64,000 nucleotides of DNA from Pseudodesulfovibrio aespoeensis Aspo-2 (GCF_000176915.2 NC_014844.1:1798001-1862000), one strand, 5' to 3'. Positions 8,213 to 16,871 are shown, numbered from the stretch's first letter. Notes: generated from the letters alone by a model not told the origin. Program-made: numbers and translations.

Positions 8213-9219
8213 CGGATACCGCGCCAGACTACAGCCATTGGGAGGTTCAGCCTCGCTCCATCCGCCTTTCCGCTGGCGAGTTCGAGCAACGGGTTCCACT
8301 CTCCCTGCGCGGCGACGTGGACGCCCCGGTCTTTGCCTCCAGCAATCCGGAGGTCGCGGAGATCGGGCCGGACGGTGTCATTCGCTGCGGCTGGACCATC
8401 GGCAACGCCGTGCTCATGGTCTGGCGATCCTCGGCCCGGGACAGTCTCCGCCATGTTCTGGTGGAGGTCCGCGATCCGTCCTGGTTCGCCGACCACCCGG
8501 ACTTTGCCAGCGGAGCCACGGTCTTCCTCAGCGGCATGGTGGTCAACGCCCTCAATACCAGCGGTGTCGGCAACGCGCTGATCGAATTCCGCCGCTCGGA
8601 AACCGGCCCGGCGGCGTACCAGACCTTCGCCAACGCCTATGGCGGGTTCGAGCTGTCCGTACCCGAGGGGTTCTATTACGTGGAGGTCACCGCGCCGGGA
8701 TACATTGCCTGGCATGGCTGGGTGAACGCCGACCCCAACACCTCCGGCGACATCCAGATCGTTCTCTCGCCCGAGCTCGACGGCCAGGTCGCCCGTATCG
8801 TGTTGCAGTGGGGCCTCAACCCCCGCGATCTCGATTCCCATCTCACCGGACCGACGCCATCGAGCGGCCGTTTCCATGTGTTCTATTCCCACACCATCGA
8901 AAACGAGGCGGCGGAATTGGACGTGGACGACACCAGTTCCTACGGGCCGGAGACCATCACCATCCATCGGCTCATCCCCGGCGTCTACCGCTACGCGGTC
9001 CACGACTACACCAACCGCAACGCCAATCCGAGCACCGGACTGGCGCAGTCCGGAGCATCGGTGAAAGTGTTCCTGAGCGATGGCCGTGAGCAGACCTTCA
9101 CCGTTCCCAACGCCCCCGGCACGGTCTGGACAGTGTTCGAAATCGATGGCGCGACCGGAACAGTGACGCCGGTCAACGCCATGAGCTATCAATCCCAACC
9201 CGCCAACGTCGGCATGTAA
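8209..9219 (+). CDS. Multi-domain beta protein: Ig-like plus carboxypeptidase-regulatory-like
   Basis: A 336-residue tail-surface protein. Residues about 1-90 repeat the Ig-like domain of the previous gene. Residues about 100-190 resemble a carboxypeptidase regulatory-like fold (ANAYGGFELSVPEGFYYVEV, then APGYIAW). Residues about 200-310 contain LQWGLNPRDLDSHLTGP and YRYAVHDYTNR, close to the YfaP/DUF2135-like pattern that begins with a W..DxDLHxxxP motif. No signal peptide is seen, fitting a virion component. The adhesion role is inference. Confidence 0.6.
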   Translation: MTDTAPDYSHWEVQPRSIRLSAGEFEQRVPLSLRGDVDAPVFASSNPEVAEIGPDGVIRCGWTIGNAVLMVWRSSARDSLRHVLVEVRDPSWFADHPDFASGATVFLSGMVVNALNTSGVGNALIEFRRSETGPAAYQTFANAYGGFELSVPEGFYYVEVTAPGYIAWHGWVNADPNTSGDIQIVLSPELDGQVARIVLQWGLNPRDLDSHLTGPTPSSGRFHVFYSHTIENEAAELDVDDTSSYGPETITIHRLIPGVYRYAVHDYTNRNANPSTGLAQSGASVKVFLSDGREQTFTVPNAPGTVWTVFEIDGATGTVTPVNAMSYQSQPANVGM

Positions 9220-9231
9220 TGGAGGCTGTCC

Positions 9232-10122
9232 ATGATTTCCGAAGAACCCGCCGACTTGCAGGCCACCATCGAACAAACCGATTCCGGCGAACAGCAGTAT
9301 GTGCTACGGGCGCTCTGCGATCACCTGTCAGGAATCCGTGAAGAACTTTCCGGAATCCGCACGCTGCTGGAGGCCGGTCACGCCGCCTCGGAGGCGATGC
9401 GCGGCCAGGCCCAGGCTTATCTGGAGGCCCAGCAGGCTAGGACCCAGGAGTACCTGGAGCAGGTTCAGATCGAGCCGGAGCCCGATTTCTATCCCTTCGT
9501 CGAACTGCCTGCGGGCACCGAACCCAGGGATCTGCCGGATGGCAACCGGCTCTTCACCTTGCCCGACGGCATGATCCTGCGGACCACGGACGACCAGCGA
9601 ATCTGCGTTATCGACGCTGGGGAACAGCAGGTCATCACCCCCGGACCCGGCACGGCCATCGATGTCGCCCCGGGACGCCTTTACACCCTGATCGGGTCCT
9701 ATCTGCGTTCGACCCAGGAGGCAGCCGGTATCAGCGGACTGCCTGCCGGGATCGAGCCGACTGCCATGGGCGAGGAGCGCTTCGCGGTGGTTCTGCCCGA
9801 GGGCATCCGCCTCGATGTCGATCACCGGGAGCGGTTCATCACCCTGATCAACCCGGCCGGACCTATCGACATCATCGGCATCGGCCGCATCGAGGGCATC
9901 GGCGAAACCATCGCTGTCCGTCTGCTCTCCGGCGGAGCCAAGGGATTCCAGTGCGGCCAGTCCGGCCACGGTGGGTTGATCGAGGCGAACGGAACCATCC
10001 ACTTGGGTCTGGAAATTGGTCTGGATCTGGTGATCCGGTTCCTGGGAGAAGCCATCGACGACGGCGCACCGGAAAATGGCTGCTCGGGACAGTGCGGCCT
10101 CGACTGCGAGGAGCGTACCTGA
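9232..10122 (+). CDS. Unrecognised tail protein with N-terminal coiled coil
   Basis: A 296-residue protein of no recognised family. Residues about 20-75 form an Ala/Gln/Glu-rich coiled coil (HLSGIREELSGIRTLLEAG). The following part contains two related units, one with LPAGTEPRDLPDG and LPDGMILRTTDDQRICVI and one with LPAGIEPTAMGEE and LPEGIRLDVDHRERFITLI. This indicates an internal duplication. The C terminus is Cys-rich (CSGQCGLDC). Its stop codon overlaps the start of the gp25 gene, placing it in the baseplate operon. Confidence 0.5.
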   Translation: MISEEPADLQATIEQTDSGEQQYVLRALCDHLSGIREELSGIRTLLEAGHAASEAMRGQAQAYLEAQQARTQEYLEQVQIEPEPDFYPFVELPAGTEPRDLPDGNRLFTLPDGMILRTTDDQRICVIDAGEQQVITPGPGTAIDVAPGRLYTLIGSYLRSTQEAAGISGLPAGIEPTAMGEERFAVVLPEGIRLDVDHRERFITLINPAGPIDIIGIGRIEGIGETIAVRLLSGGAKGFQCGQSGHGGLIEANGTIHLGLEIGLDLVIRFLGEAIDDGAPENGCSGQCGLDCEERT

Positions 10123-11039
10123 TGAGCTACGACTTTCTCGGGAAGGGGCTGCGCTACCCGTTCCGGTTTCAATCGGTATCCGGCGGCACCCAGATCTCGG
10201 CCGCCACCTCGCGGGAGCACGAACATATCCGCGAAAGCATCCTGCAGATCCTCGGCACCCGGATCGGCGAACGGTTCATGAATCCGGAGTTCGGCTCGAG
10301 GCTGAAGGATCTGGTGTTCGAACAGAACGACGAGGTGCTCAAAGGCCTGCTGCGCCATTACGTGATCGACGCCATCAAGCGCTGGGAAAAGCGGGTGATC
10401 ATCACGGAGGTACACTTCGACGACCGGCCGCTGGATATCGACGGAAACCTGCTGCTGGTGCATATCGCCTACCGGGTGATCCAGAGCCAGGTTGACGGCA
10501 ACCTGGTCTATCCCTTCTACAGAGAAGACCCGAACAATCCCGCGCCCAGCTATCCCCAGCCGGAACCCGAGCCTGAGCCGCCGCCGGTGCGCAGGGTGCG
10601 CCTGTCGCCGGACGTGCGCTCGCTGTTCAATCTGCTCTGGTTCGACGCAGCCGAGATGAGCCCCGATCCAAATGATTTCTTCATCTGGCCAGCCGGGGAA
10701 TACGAAGTCGCCTACATCGAGGGAGCCTTTCAGGACCGCAACGGCAAGTGGATCGTCAGCGATCCAGGTGACAACCACGGCCATTACCTGACATTCGAGG
10801 GAGCGCCAGAAACGGAAGCGCCCCAGGCCGAGCACGCCCTCTATCTGGCCGCGAGCGGTCTGGGCTTCGACACCCAAAGCCAGGCGGAAGATAACGCCGC
10901 TGGCACCGTTCACCGGATCACCACGTTGGAGCCGGGCCGCATCGGTCTGTTCTATTTCGAGGGCAAGAAAGAATCCCACTACCTCAACAACACCTCCGGA
11001 CAGCCCAATCCCGTCTGGCAACTGCGCGGCCCGCTCTGA
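10122..11039 (+). CDS. Baseplate wedge protein gp25/gpW family with C-terminal extension
   Basis: A 305-residue protein. Residues about 1-125 are the gp25/GPW domain: LGKGLRYPFRF, HIRESILQILGTRIGERFM, NPEFGSRLKDLVFEQND. In the family this domain is about 120 residues and nucleates sheath assembly at the wedge. The rest, after a Pro-rich linker (PEPEPEPPP), is an extra beta-rich domain not usual for gp25 and possibly an attachment point for decorations. The start overlaps the previous stop. Confidence 0.82.
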   Translation: MSYDFLGKGLRYPFRFQSVSGGTQISAATSREHEHIRESILQILGTRIGERFMNPEFGSRLKDLVFEQNDEVLKGLLRHYVIDAIKRWEKRVIITEVHFDDRPLDIDGNLLLVHIAYRVIQSQVDGNLVYPFYREDPNNPAPSYPQPEPEPEPPPVRRVRLSPDVRSLFNLLWFDAAEMSPDPNDFFIWPAGEYEVAYIEGAFQDRNGKWIVSDPGDNHGHYLTFEGAPETEAPQAEHALYLAASGLGFDTQSQAEDNAAGTVHRITTLEPGRIGLFYFEGKKESHYLNNTSGQPNPVWQLRGPL

Positions 11040-11050
11040 GGCATCCCGCC

Positions 11051-11138
11051 TCCGACACATCCAGGTCCCTTCCGGTAAGTAACCGGCGTGGCGAGAGCAT
11101 CAGGCGCTCTCGCATAACCGCCGAAAACCGGAGAGACT
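11051..11138 (+). promoter_or_regulatory. Putative cis-acting RNA element, copy 2
   Basis: Second copy of the element at 4076-4137. Box 1 TCCGACAC (11051-11058) is followed by the same nine-base gap, then box 2 CCTTCCGGTAAGTAA (11068-11082), and box 3 ACCGGAGAGAC (11127-11137) before ATG 11139. The insert between boxes 2 and 3 is longer (44 bases) and folds as its own hairpin: GCGAGAGC pairs with GCTCTCGC, and CGGCG with CGCCG outside it. TCCGGT and ACCGGA can again pair and cover the ribosome binding site. Confidence 0.45.
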
Positions 11139-12548
11139 ATGGGCCGCGCAAGCATCGGATACATCAACAAGGATTATGAATCGATCCGCCAGGAGCTGCT
11201 GGCGAAGATCCCGCAGCTCACCGACCGCTGGACCGATTTCAATCACTCCGATCTCGGCGTCGTCCTGCTCGATCTGTTCTGCGGCGTGGGCGACATGCTG
11301 GCCTATTACCTGGACGCCCAGGCGGCGGAGGCCTTTCTGCCCACGGCCCGCCAGCGGCAGAACGTCATCAACCTCTGCAAGCTCATCGGCTACCGGTTGG
11401 ACTCGCCGGTGGCCTCCACCACCACGCTGCGTTTTCGGCTCTCCGCCCCGCTTGGCAAGGACCTGACCATTCCGGCGGGGACGGCCTGCCGCGCCTTGCT
11501 TAGTGACGGCGAGGCGGATTTCGAGACGGTCGAGGACGGCCTGATCCCGCGAGGCGTGCTCTCGGTGGACATCCCGGCCCGTCAAGGCGTGCGCCGCACC
11601 GAGACCTTCACATCGACGGGGCTGCCATTCCAGCGCATCCGCCTGACCGGCGACGTCATCGCCCAGGGCACCATCACCGTTACGGTGGGGGACGACGCAT
11701 GGAGCGAGGTCGATCATTTTCAGGACAGCTTGGCCGACAGCCGCCATTTCATGGCCGACCTGGATGCGCTCGACATCTCTACCCTGATTTTCGGCGACGG
11801 GCAAAGCGGCGCTGTACCCGCTCAGGGAAGCGCCATCACCGTCAGCTATCTGCAGACCATCGGTGACCAGGGCAATCTCGGTCCGAACCGGATCTCCCAA
11901 CTGCTGAGCCCGGTCTACCTCGACGGCGGCCAGGTCTCCCTGACCGTCACCAATCCTGTTCCCGCCACCGGCGGCGCTTCGCGGGAAGCCCTCGAACACG
12001 CCCGTCGACAGGCACCGGCGGAGCTGCGCAGTCTCTGGAAGGCCGTCACCCTGGAGGATTACCAGGCCCTCGCCGAGGGTTACCCCGGCGTCGCCAAGGC
12101 CAAGGTGCTCGACACCAATGCCTGTCAGAACATTCGCTATTACAACGTCCAACTGGCCATCGCCCCCAACGGCGGCGGAATGCCCTCGGCGCTGCTCAAG
12201 CGGGACCTCGCGGAGTTTCTCGAGCGCCGCAAGGTCATCACGGTTGAGATCAATCTGTTCGATCCGATCTACCGCCCCGTTTCCATCGACGCCGAGGTCT
12301 ACATCTGGCCCGGTGAACCGCTGGAAAACGTGCGCAGCCGCATCGAAGCAGCGCTCACCGATTTCTTTTCCTTCGACGAGGTCTCCTTCGGTCAGACCAT
12401 TCACTTCTCCGACCTGGTGGCCCTGATCGATGGCGTGCGTGGCGTCAGCCACATGCATCTCTACGCGCCCCAGCAGGACATCGAGCTGCGCCACGGCGAA
12501 ATCCCGGTTCTCGGCACCGTCAACCTCGATCTGCGGAGGGCCGGTTGA
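11139..12548 (+). CDS. Baseplate assembly protein J family
   Basis: A 469-residue gpJ-type wedge protein. Recognisable parts are ITKDYESIRQ-like YINKDYESIRQELLAKI at the N terminus, FNHSDLGVVLLDLFCGVGDML, then FRLSAPLGKDLTIPAGTACR. The central signature is EALEHARRQAPAELRSLWKAVT followed by EDYQALAEGYPGVAKAKV. It connects wedge subunits around the hub. It begins directly after the second RNA-like element and is followed by the gpI gene with a 1-base overlap. Confidence 0.9.
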   Translation: MGRASIGYINKDYESIRQELLAKIPQLTDRWTDFNHSDLGVVLLDLFCGVGDMLAYYLDAQAAEAFLPTARQRQNVINLCKLIGYRLDSPVASTTTLRFRLSAPLGKDLTIPAGTACRALLSDGEADFETVEDGLIPRGVLSVDIPARQGVRRTETFTSTGLPFQRIRLTGDVIAQGTITVTVGDDAWSEVDHFQDSLADSRHFMADLDALDISTLIFGDGQSGAVPAQGSAITVSYLQTIGDQGNLGPNRISQLLSPVYLDGGQVSLTVTNPVPATGGASREALEHARRQAPAELRSLWKAVTLEDYQALAEGYPGVAKAKVLDTNACQNIRYYNVQLAIAPNGGGMPSALLKRDLAEFLERRKVITVEINLFDPIYRPVSIDAEVYIWPGEPLENVRSRIEAALTDFFSFDEVSFGQTIHFSDLVALIDGVRGVSHMHLYAPQQDIELRHGEIPVLGTVNLDLRRAG

Positions 12549-14122
12549 TGTCGGATTGGTTCAAGGACAATCTGCTCGGCCTGCTGCCGCCGCTTTACGA
12601 GCACAACGACGAGGCCGGTGACCTGCGTACATTTCTGAGCCTTCCCGCCGGGACGCTGGACGAGCTCAAGCAGGCCATCGACGACTTCCCGACCATTTTC
12701 GATGTCGATCACTGCGACGAGCGCTTCCTGCCGCTGCTGGCGAGACTGGTCGGCCTCGAAGTGGACGGCACCTGTTCGCCGGACTGCCAACGCCGCCGCG
12801 TGCGGGAGGCGGTCGAAATCTATCGCCGCAAGGGCACCATTCCGGCCATCGAACGCGACTTCGACGCGCTCGGTTGGCAGGGGGAACTCCAGGAAACCTT
12901 CCGCTCGGCGCTGCGTCTCAATGCCCGCTCCCGACTCAGCAGCGCCAAACTACCCGGGCTGGTGTTCAGCCTCGGCGTGTTTCGCGTGCTGTGTCTCAAC
13001 CAGACCGAGGGGCTGCGCGACGCTCTGGTATTTCACCACCCGGCGGGCACGCGCTGTTTCTGGTTCCAGTTCCTCCTGGAATGGATCGAAGGCGGCGCAA
13101 TGCTCGACTTCGGGCACGCCAACGCCGTGCGCCGGATCGTGCTGGCGTTTCTCGACGAGACCTTCGTCCTTGGCCGCTCCTCGCTCGGTTCCTGCCGTCA
13201 CCTGACCAACAAGCAGAGGGCCTGGGAGCTGCTGCAGCTCACCAGTACCATGGAAATGCTCCCGGAAATCGACCGGGCCGCCGTGAAGGTCTCCCGTTTT
13301 CACGGCCGCCAGAACCGGATGCGCCTGAACCACAAGGCCCTCAACGACTGGCGGCTGCCGTACACCCGTGTCGGCGAGGATCGGGTTTCCTTCTGCACGC
13401 CCATCTACACCGGCCGCGACTTCGAAGGGGATGTGCTGGAAAGCGGCTTCGGGCTGGGCGAGAGCCATCTCAACCGCAAGCCGCTGACCCATGGCCAAAC
13501 CGCGCTGCGCTACTGCTTTCGGCAGAAGGACTTCTTTTTCGACACGCAAGCGGAACCGGTCGAACGGGCGGAGGCCAAGTACGACCTGCGCCTGCCGCTG
13601 GAATCTCGTCACCGCCTCTGCTTCCAGCTTGGCCGTGCCAGGCTCAACGACGGTCTCGATCTCACCGCCAACCAGGGCGGCATCAGCAATCTGCTGCTCG
13701 CCTCCACCGCTGGCTGCGACGCGGACGTCACCCTGGCCGTCGACCGGATCGACCGATGGCGGCGGAGAGGGCCTGTGTTCCGGCTCAATGCGAACACCCT
13801 GAACACCCGGTATCTGAGCAATGCGAATCTGACCGGCGAACGGGCCTCGCTTGAAGTCTATGTGGACACGGGCTCTCTCCAGCGCCATCGGGTCGAGACC
13901 ATGAAGCTGGGCGCGAGCCCGCTCAACACCACCGGCCTGCGCCTCTCCGTTGATCGGACCCGCCCGATGCGCGTCAGCCGCATGCGCCTCAACCAGGCCG
14001 GATTCCGTTGGTCGCGGCCGTCCTACCGTTGGCTGTTCCGTCAGCAGGACCTTCACGAGCCCACGCAGGCCGGGTTCGAGGCCGCCACCAATAACTATCG
14101 CGCCACCCAGTGGCCCACCTGA
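12548..14122 (+). CDS. Tail protein I (P2 gpI-like) with long C-terminal extension
   Basis: A 524-residue protein. Residues about 1-180 match phage tail protein I: LLPPLYEHNDEAGDLRTFLS, FLPLLARLVGLEVDG and VREAVEIYRRKGTIPAIERD. P2 gpI itself is near 180 residues, so about 340 residues are additional. This extension repeats RLN-type motifs (MRLNHKALND, FRLNANTLNTRY, MRLNQAGFRW) and may form a beta-repeat arm. ATG 12548 was chosen over the TTG at 12545. It overlaps gpJ at the stop codon. Confidence 0.8.
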   Translation: MSDWFKDNLLGLLPPLYEHNDEAGDLRTFLSLPAGTLDELKQAIDDFPTIFDVDHCDERFLPLLARLVGLEVDGTCSPDCQRRRVREAVEIYRRKGTIPAIERDFDALGWQGELQETFRSALRLNARSRLSSAKLPGLVFSLGVFRVLCLNQTEGLRDALVFHHPAGTRCFWFQFLLEWIEGGAMLDFGHANAVRRIVLAFLDETFVLGRSSLGSCRHLTNKQRAWELLQLTSTMEMLPEIDRAAVKVSRFHGRQNRMRLNHKALNDWRLPYTRVGEDRVSFCTPIYTGRDFEGDVLESGFGLGESHLNRKPLTHGQTALRYCFRQKDFFFDTQAEPVERAEAKYDLRLPLESRHRLCFQLGRARLNDGLDLTANQGGISNLLLASTAGCDADVTLAVDRIDRWRRRGPVFRLNANTLNTRYLSNANLTGERASLEVYVDTGSLQRHRVETMKLGASPLNTTGLRLSVDRTRPMRVSRMRLNQAGFRWSRPSYRWLFRQQDLHEPTQAGFEAATNNYRATQWPT

Positions 14123-14132
14123 AGGAGAACCC

Positions 14133-14726
14133 ATGGCGATTCACCTCTATCTTGACGAAGCGCTGACTCAGCAGATTTCCGAGGGGGATTTTAGCAGCCC
14201 CGAGGCCGAGAGCTACAACGGCACCGATGGCGACATCAAGGATCGGCAGATCTACGTCGCCAACGAGCAGACGAGCCTCCCCTCGGCCATCGACGCAGCG
14301 CAGACCTCCATCGCCCTGGCCGAACCGCGCTTTGCCGACGGCGAACTCATCATCATCGATGGCGAGCAGATGCTCATCGAAAGCGGCGGCGGCACCGCCA
14401 ATCTCACCGTGCAACGGGGCGTGGCCAACACCGCTCCGGCCGTACACGACGCCGGGACGACCGTCTATTCCGGCTACGACTACACCGGGCTGGTGCTCGA
14501 TCCCATCGACGAAACCGGCACCGACGAATCGGTCTGGTACCGCCTGGCCCTGACCCAGGCAGGACTCGACACCGCCACCCAGGGCGCACCGCTCAACCTC
14601 GGCGACAAGGCATACCAGCAGACGCTGTCTTTCTGGCGGCGCTGCACCGTGCTCCCGAGCACGCCGGTGCAAAACAAACTCGACATCAAGCTGCGCCTGA
14701 CCGGCACGGAAAACCCGATTCTCTAA
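14133..14726 (+). CDS. Phage tail-associated protein of unknown role
   Basis: A 197-residue protein. A central segment (FADGELIIIDGEQMLIE, then LTVQRGVANTAPAVHDAGT) is a recurrent phage structural pattern (DGE...V.RG...T.AA.H..G) seen in fibre- and neck-adjacent beta proteins. The start follows AAGGAGA. No enzyme motif is visible. Together with the next gene it lies between gpI and the fibre-like genes, so an adaptor or fibre-base role is plausible but not shown. Confidence 0.55.
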   Translation: MAIHLYLDEALTQQISEGDFSSPEAESYNGTDGDIKDRQIYVANEQTSLPSAIDAAQTSIALAEPRFADGELIIIDGEQMLIESGGGTANLTVQRGVANTAPAVHDAGTTVYSGYDYTGLVLDPIDETGTDESVWYRLALTQAGLDTATQGAPLNLGDKAYQQTLSFWRRCTVLPSTPVQNKLDIKLRLTGTENPIL

Positions 14727-14736
14727 GGAGGCCGCC

Positions 14737-15726
14737 ATGGCATACCACAGCATTCAAGGACTCGCCCACGGTCGGCTCGACCTGCTCAATCAACTGCGGA
14801 CCTTCCTGGTGACCACCACCGGCTGGACCCTGCATGACGACCAGTCGGCCGACCCGCAGCCGTATTTCGTCTTCAAGTCTCACGGGGAATCGGGGGCCGA
14901 GGACGTCTATCTGCAGTTCCGTATCAGCACCACCTCCGGGCGGATTCACGTCGCGGCATTCCAGTATTGGGACGCGGCCACCCACACCGGCGTCAATGAG
15001 GCTTCGCACACCAGTTACACCTACCTGCGGGTGGAGGACAGTGCCGACTTCATCTTCTGGCTGTTCGCCGACCTGAACCACGTCTTCGTGGTCACCAAGC
15101 TCGTCTCCACCTACTACGGCCATTACAGCGGATTGCTGAAACGCTTCTGGTCCGGGGCCGTCGCGCTCACGCAGGCGGCAGTCACCGCCGGAAGCGGCGT
15201 GGTGCTTCAGGTCAACGACGCCACCGTGGTCACGCCCGGGCAGGACTATGTGATCAAGGATGACGCGGGCATCGAACGCGTGCGGGTGAGCGCCACCGAC
15301 ACCGTCGCCACGCCGAACACCATCACCATCGAGACCCTCGTTCGGGATTACGCATCGGGAGCCAAGATCGGCGAGGACCCGCAGCCGGTCGTCAACAGCT
15401 ACTACAACGCGCCGGGCACCTTCTACGCCGTGAACAAGTTCGACGGCTGGACTTCCGCGTCCGGCCAGCAGGGCCGCTGCGGCGCGGCAAATGGTGGGCT
15501 CCAGGGCGAAACCGATCCGGAGATGCGCTACGGCACCACCATCCTCTTTCCCTGGCTCGCCTCGATGTCCGGCTCCGCCGCCTACCAGGAACTGCGCGGC
15601 GAACTCATCGAGATCTTCGCCGTGGGCGGCGGCAATGTCGCCTCGGAAGACACCATTCAAATCGGAACGGACAGCTACCGCGTGTTCAACCTGACCACCG
15701 GCGGCTGGTGCGCGGTGAAGGAGTAA
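14737..15726 (+). CDS. Unrecognised tail protein
   Basis: A 329-residue soluble protein opening with YHSIQGLAHGRLDLLNQLRTF. The first part resembles small phage proteins for tail-associated particles (a helix, then WTLHDD and YFVFKSHG beta strands). The middle carries VLQVNDATVVTPGQDYVI and VRVSATDTVATPNTITIETL, similar in style to the beta unit of the previous gene. No family name could be assigned with confidence. The start follows AAGGAGG. Confidence 0.5.
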   Translation: MAYHSIQGLAHGRLDLLNQLRTFLVTTTGWTLHDDQSADPQPYFVFKSHGESGAEDVYLQFRISTTSGRIHVAAFQYWDAATHTGVNEASHTSYTYLRVEDSADFIFWLFADLNHVFVVTKLVSTYYGHYSGLLKRFWSGAVALTQAAVTAGSGVVLQVNDATVVTPGQDYVIKDDAGIERVRVSATDTVATPNTITIETLVRDYASGAKIGEDPQPVVNSYYNAPGTFYAVNKFDGWTSASGQQGRCGAANGGLQGETDPEMRYGTTILFPWLASMSGSAAYQELRGELIEIFAVGGGNVASEDTIQIGTDSYRVFNLTTGGWCAVKE

Positions 15727-15730
15727 CGCC

Positions 15731-15862
15731 ATGGTAACGCATAGCGGAAAGCTCAAAGCCGTCACCAGGATCACCGGTCAGCGTCGTCCGGAAACGCTTG
15801 TGTCCATGAACCGTGGTCAGGCGCTCAAGCTCAGCGGGAGGATTCGCCGTGGCCGTGCATAA
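15731..15862 (+). CDS. Small protein, truncated paralogue of the next gene
   Basis: A 43-residue gene that follows AAGGAG and starts 5 bases after the previous stop. Its sequence aligns with the N terminus of the protein at 15849: MVTHSGKLKAVTRITGQRRP against MAVHKGQLASITTHRGIRRP. The two genes overlap by 14 bases in different frames, so they are a tandem pair and not a frameshifted single gene. It is very basic. Function is unknown; it may be a small tail component or a relic of a duplication. Confidence 0.55.
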   Translation: MVTHSGKLKAVTRITGQRRPETLVSMNRGQALKLSGRIRRGRA

Positions 15863-16310
15863 GGGACAACTGGCATCAATCACCACCCACAGAGGCATCC
15901 GGCGACCGGAACTGCTCGCCATTGGAGCGGCGCAACCCGGAGCGCTTTTCGAGCTGTTTTCCGGGGCACCGGCCAGGCGAACGGTGATGGTCCAAGCCGA
16001 CAGCGCAGTACGGGTCGCCCATCGGCTCGAACGTCGATCCGACCTCGCGCTTCGCGTGAACAACCGCCTGAACCGGAGCGCCGACCTGTGGCTCGTCGTC
16101 CATGGCCGTCTGGGCGTCGATGCCGACGCGGCGGTGCGGGTGACGCGCCCCTGGCTGCGGAGCATCGACACCAGCGTCCGGACGTCCGGCGCACACATCA
16201 GCCTATCCGACACCGTTCAGCGCATCGCGATCCCGGCCGAACTGCTGGCCGACACGCGCCAGATCCTGTTCGCGGTGCTCATCGATCAAGACCACGAAAT
16301 TCAGACCTAA
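15849..16310 (+). CDS. Tail protein with six 14-residue repeats
   Basis: A 153-residue protein from GTG 15849, chosen because GGGAGG precedes it at normal spacing. Residues 49-132 divide exactly into six 14-residue units with Asp at position 3 and a beta strand after it: QADSAVRV, RSDLALRV, SADLWLVV, DADAAVRV, SIDTSVRT, LSDTVQRI. Such regular beta-strand repeats suggest a small solenoid or fibre segment. No known family was recognised. The N terminus is shared with the small gene before it. Confidence 0.6.
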   Translation: MAVHKGQLASITTHRGIRRPELLAIGAAQPGALFELFSGAPARRTVMVQADSAVRVAHRLERRSDLALRVNNRLNRSADLWLVVHGRLGVDADAAVRVTRPWLRSIDTSVRTSGAHISLSDTVQRIAIPAELLADTRQILFAVLIDQDHEIQT

Positions 16311-16322
16311 AGGAGAACAGCA

Positions 16323-16856
16323 ATGGCACTGGGACTCATCGTCAAAACCGGCCGGATACTGACGGCCAAACTCCTCCTCGGCCAGGCCGTGGACGGCATC
16401 ACCCACTGCGCCATCGGCGACGGGGATGCCAGTTTTACCGACCCGCAGAATCCGCCCGCGCCGGACATCGGCCAGACCGGGCTCAGAAACGAACGCGCCC
16501 GCAAGCGCTACTACAAGCGAACCTTTCTCAAGGAGGACGCCGAAGGAGCGCTGCTGGTCAACGGCGTGCGCTACCTGGAAACCGGCGAGGAGACCAACAC
16601 CATCGGTGTCTTCTTCCGCTTCGACGAGGCCGAGGCCAACGGCATCACCATCCGTGAATACGGCTTCTTCGGCGGCGACGTGCAGTACGTGGAAAGCGTC
16701 ACCGGGGATCTCGCCATGGGCGGCGTGTTCCATCAGGACACCAACCCGACCGGCGAGGTGCTGCACCCGGGCTACCTGTACGAGGTGAAGAACATTCCCG
16801 ACTTCAACAAGATTTCCGACACCCGCGTGGAGCTGGTCGGGATCATCAAGATCTAA
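16323..16856 (+). CDS. Tail-collar/fibre-type protein
   Basis: A 177-residue protein with the features of the N-terminal tail-collar domain of phage fibres: ALGLIVKTGRILTAKLLLGQ, ITHCAIGDGDASF, and IREYGFFGGDV, where fibre proteins usually read E.G.fd. The last strand, ISDTRVELVGIIKI, is typical of a baseplate-facing collar domain. It precedes the very large DUF4815 protein, suggesting that the two form the fibre or its attachment. The start follows AAAGGAGA. Confidence 0.65.
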   Translation: MALGLIVKTGRILTAKLLLGQAVDGITHCAIGDGDASFTDPQNPPAPDIGQTGLRNERARKRYYKRTFLKEDAEGALLVNGVRYLETGEETNTIGVFFRFDEAEANGITIREYGFFGGDVQYVESVTGDLAMGGVFHQDTNPTGEVLHPGYLYEVKNIPDFNKISDTRVELVGIIKI

Positions 16857-16871
16857 CTGGAGGATTCAAAC

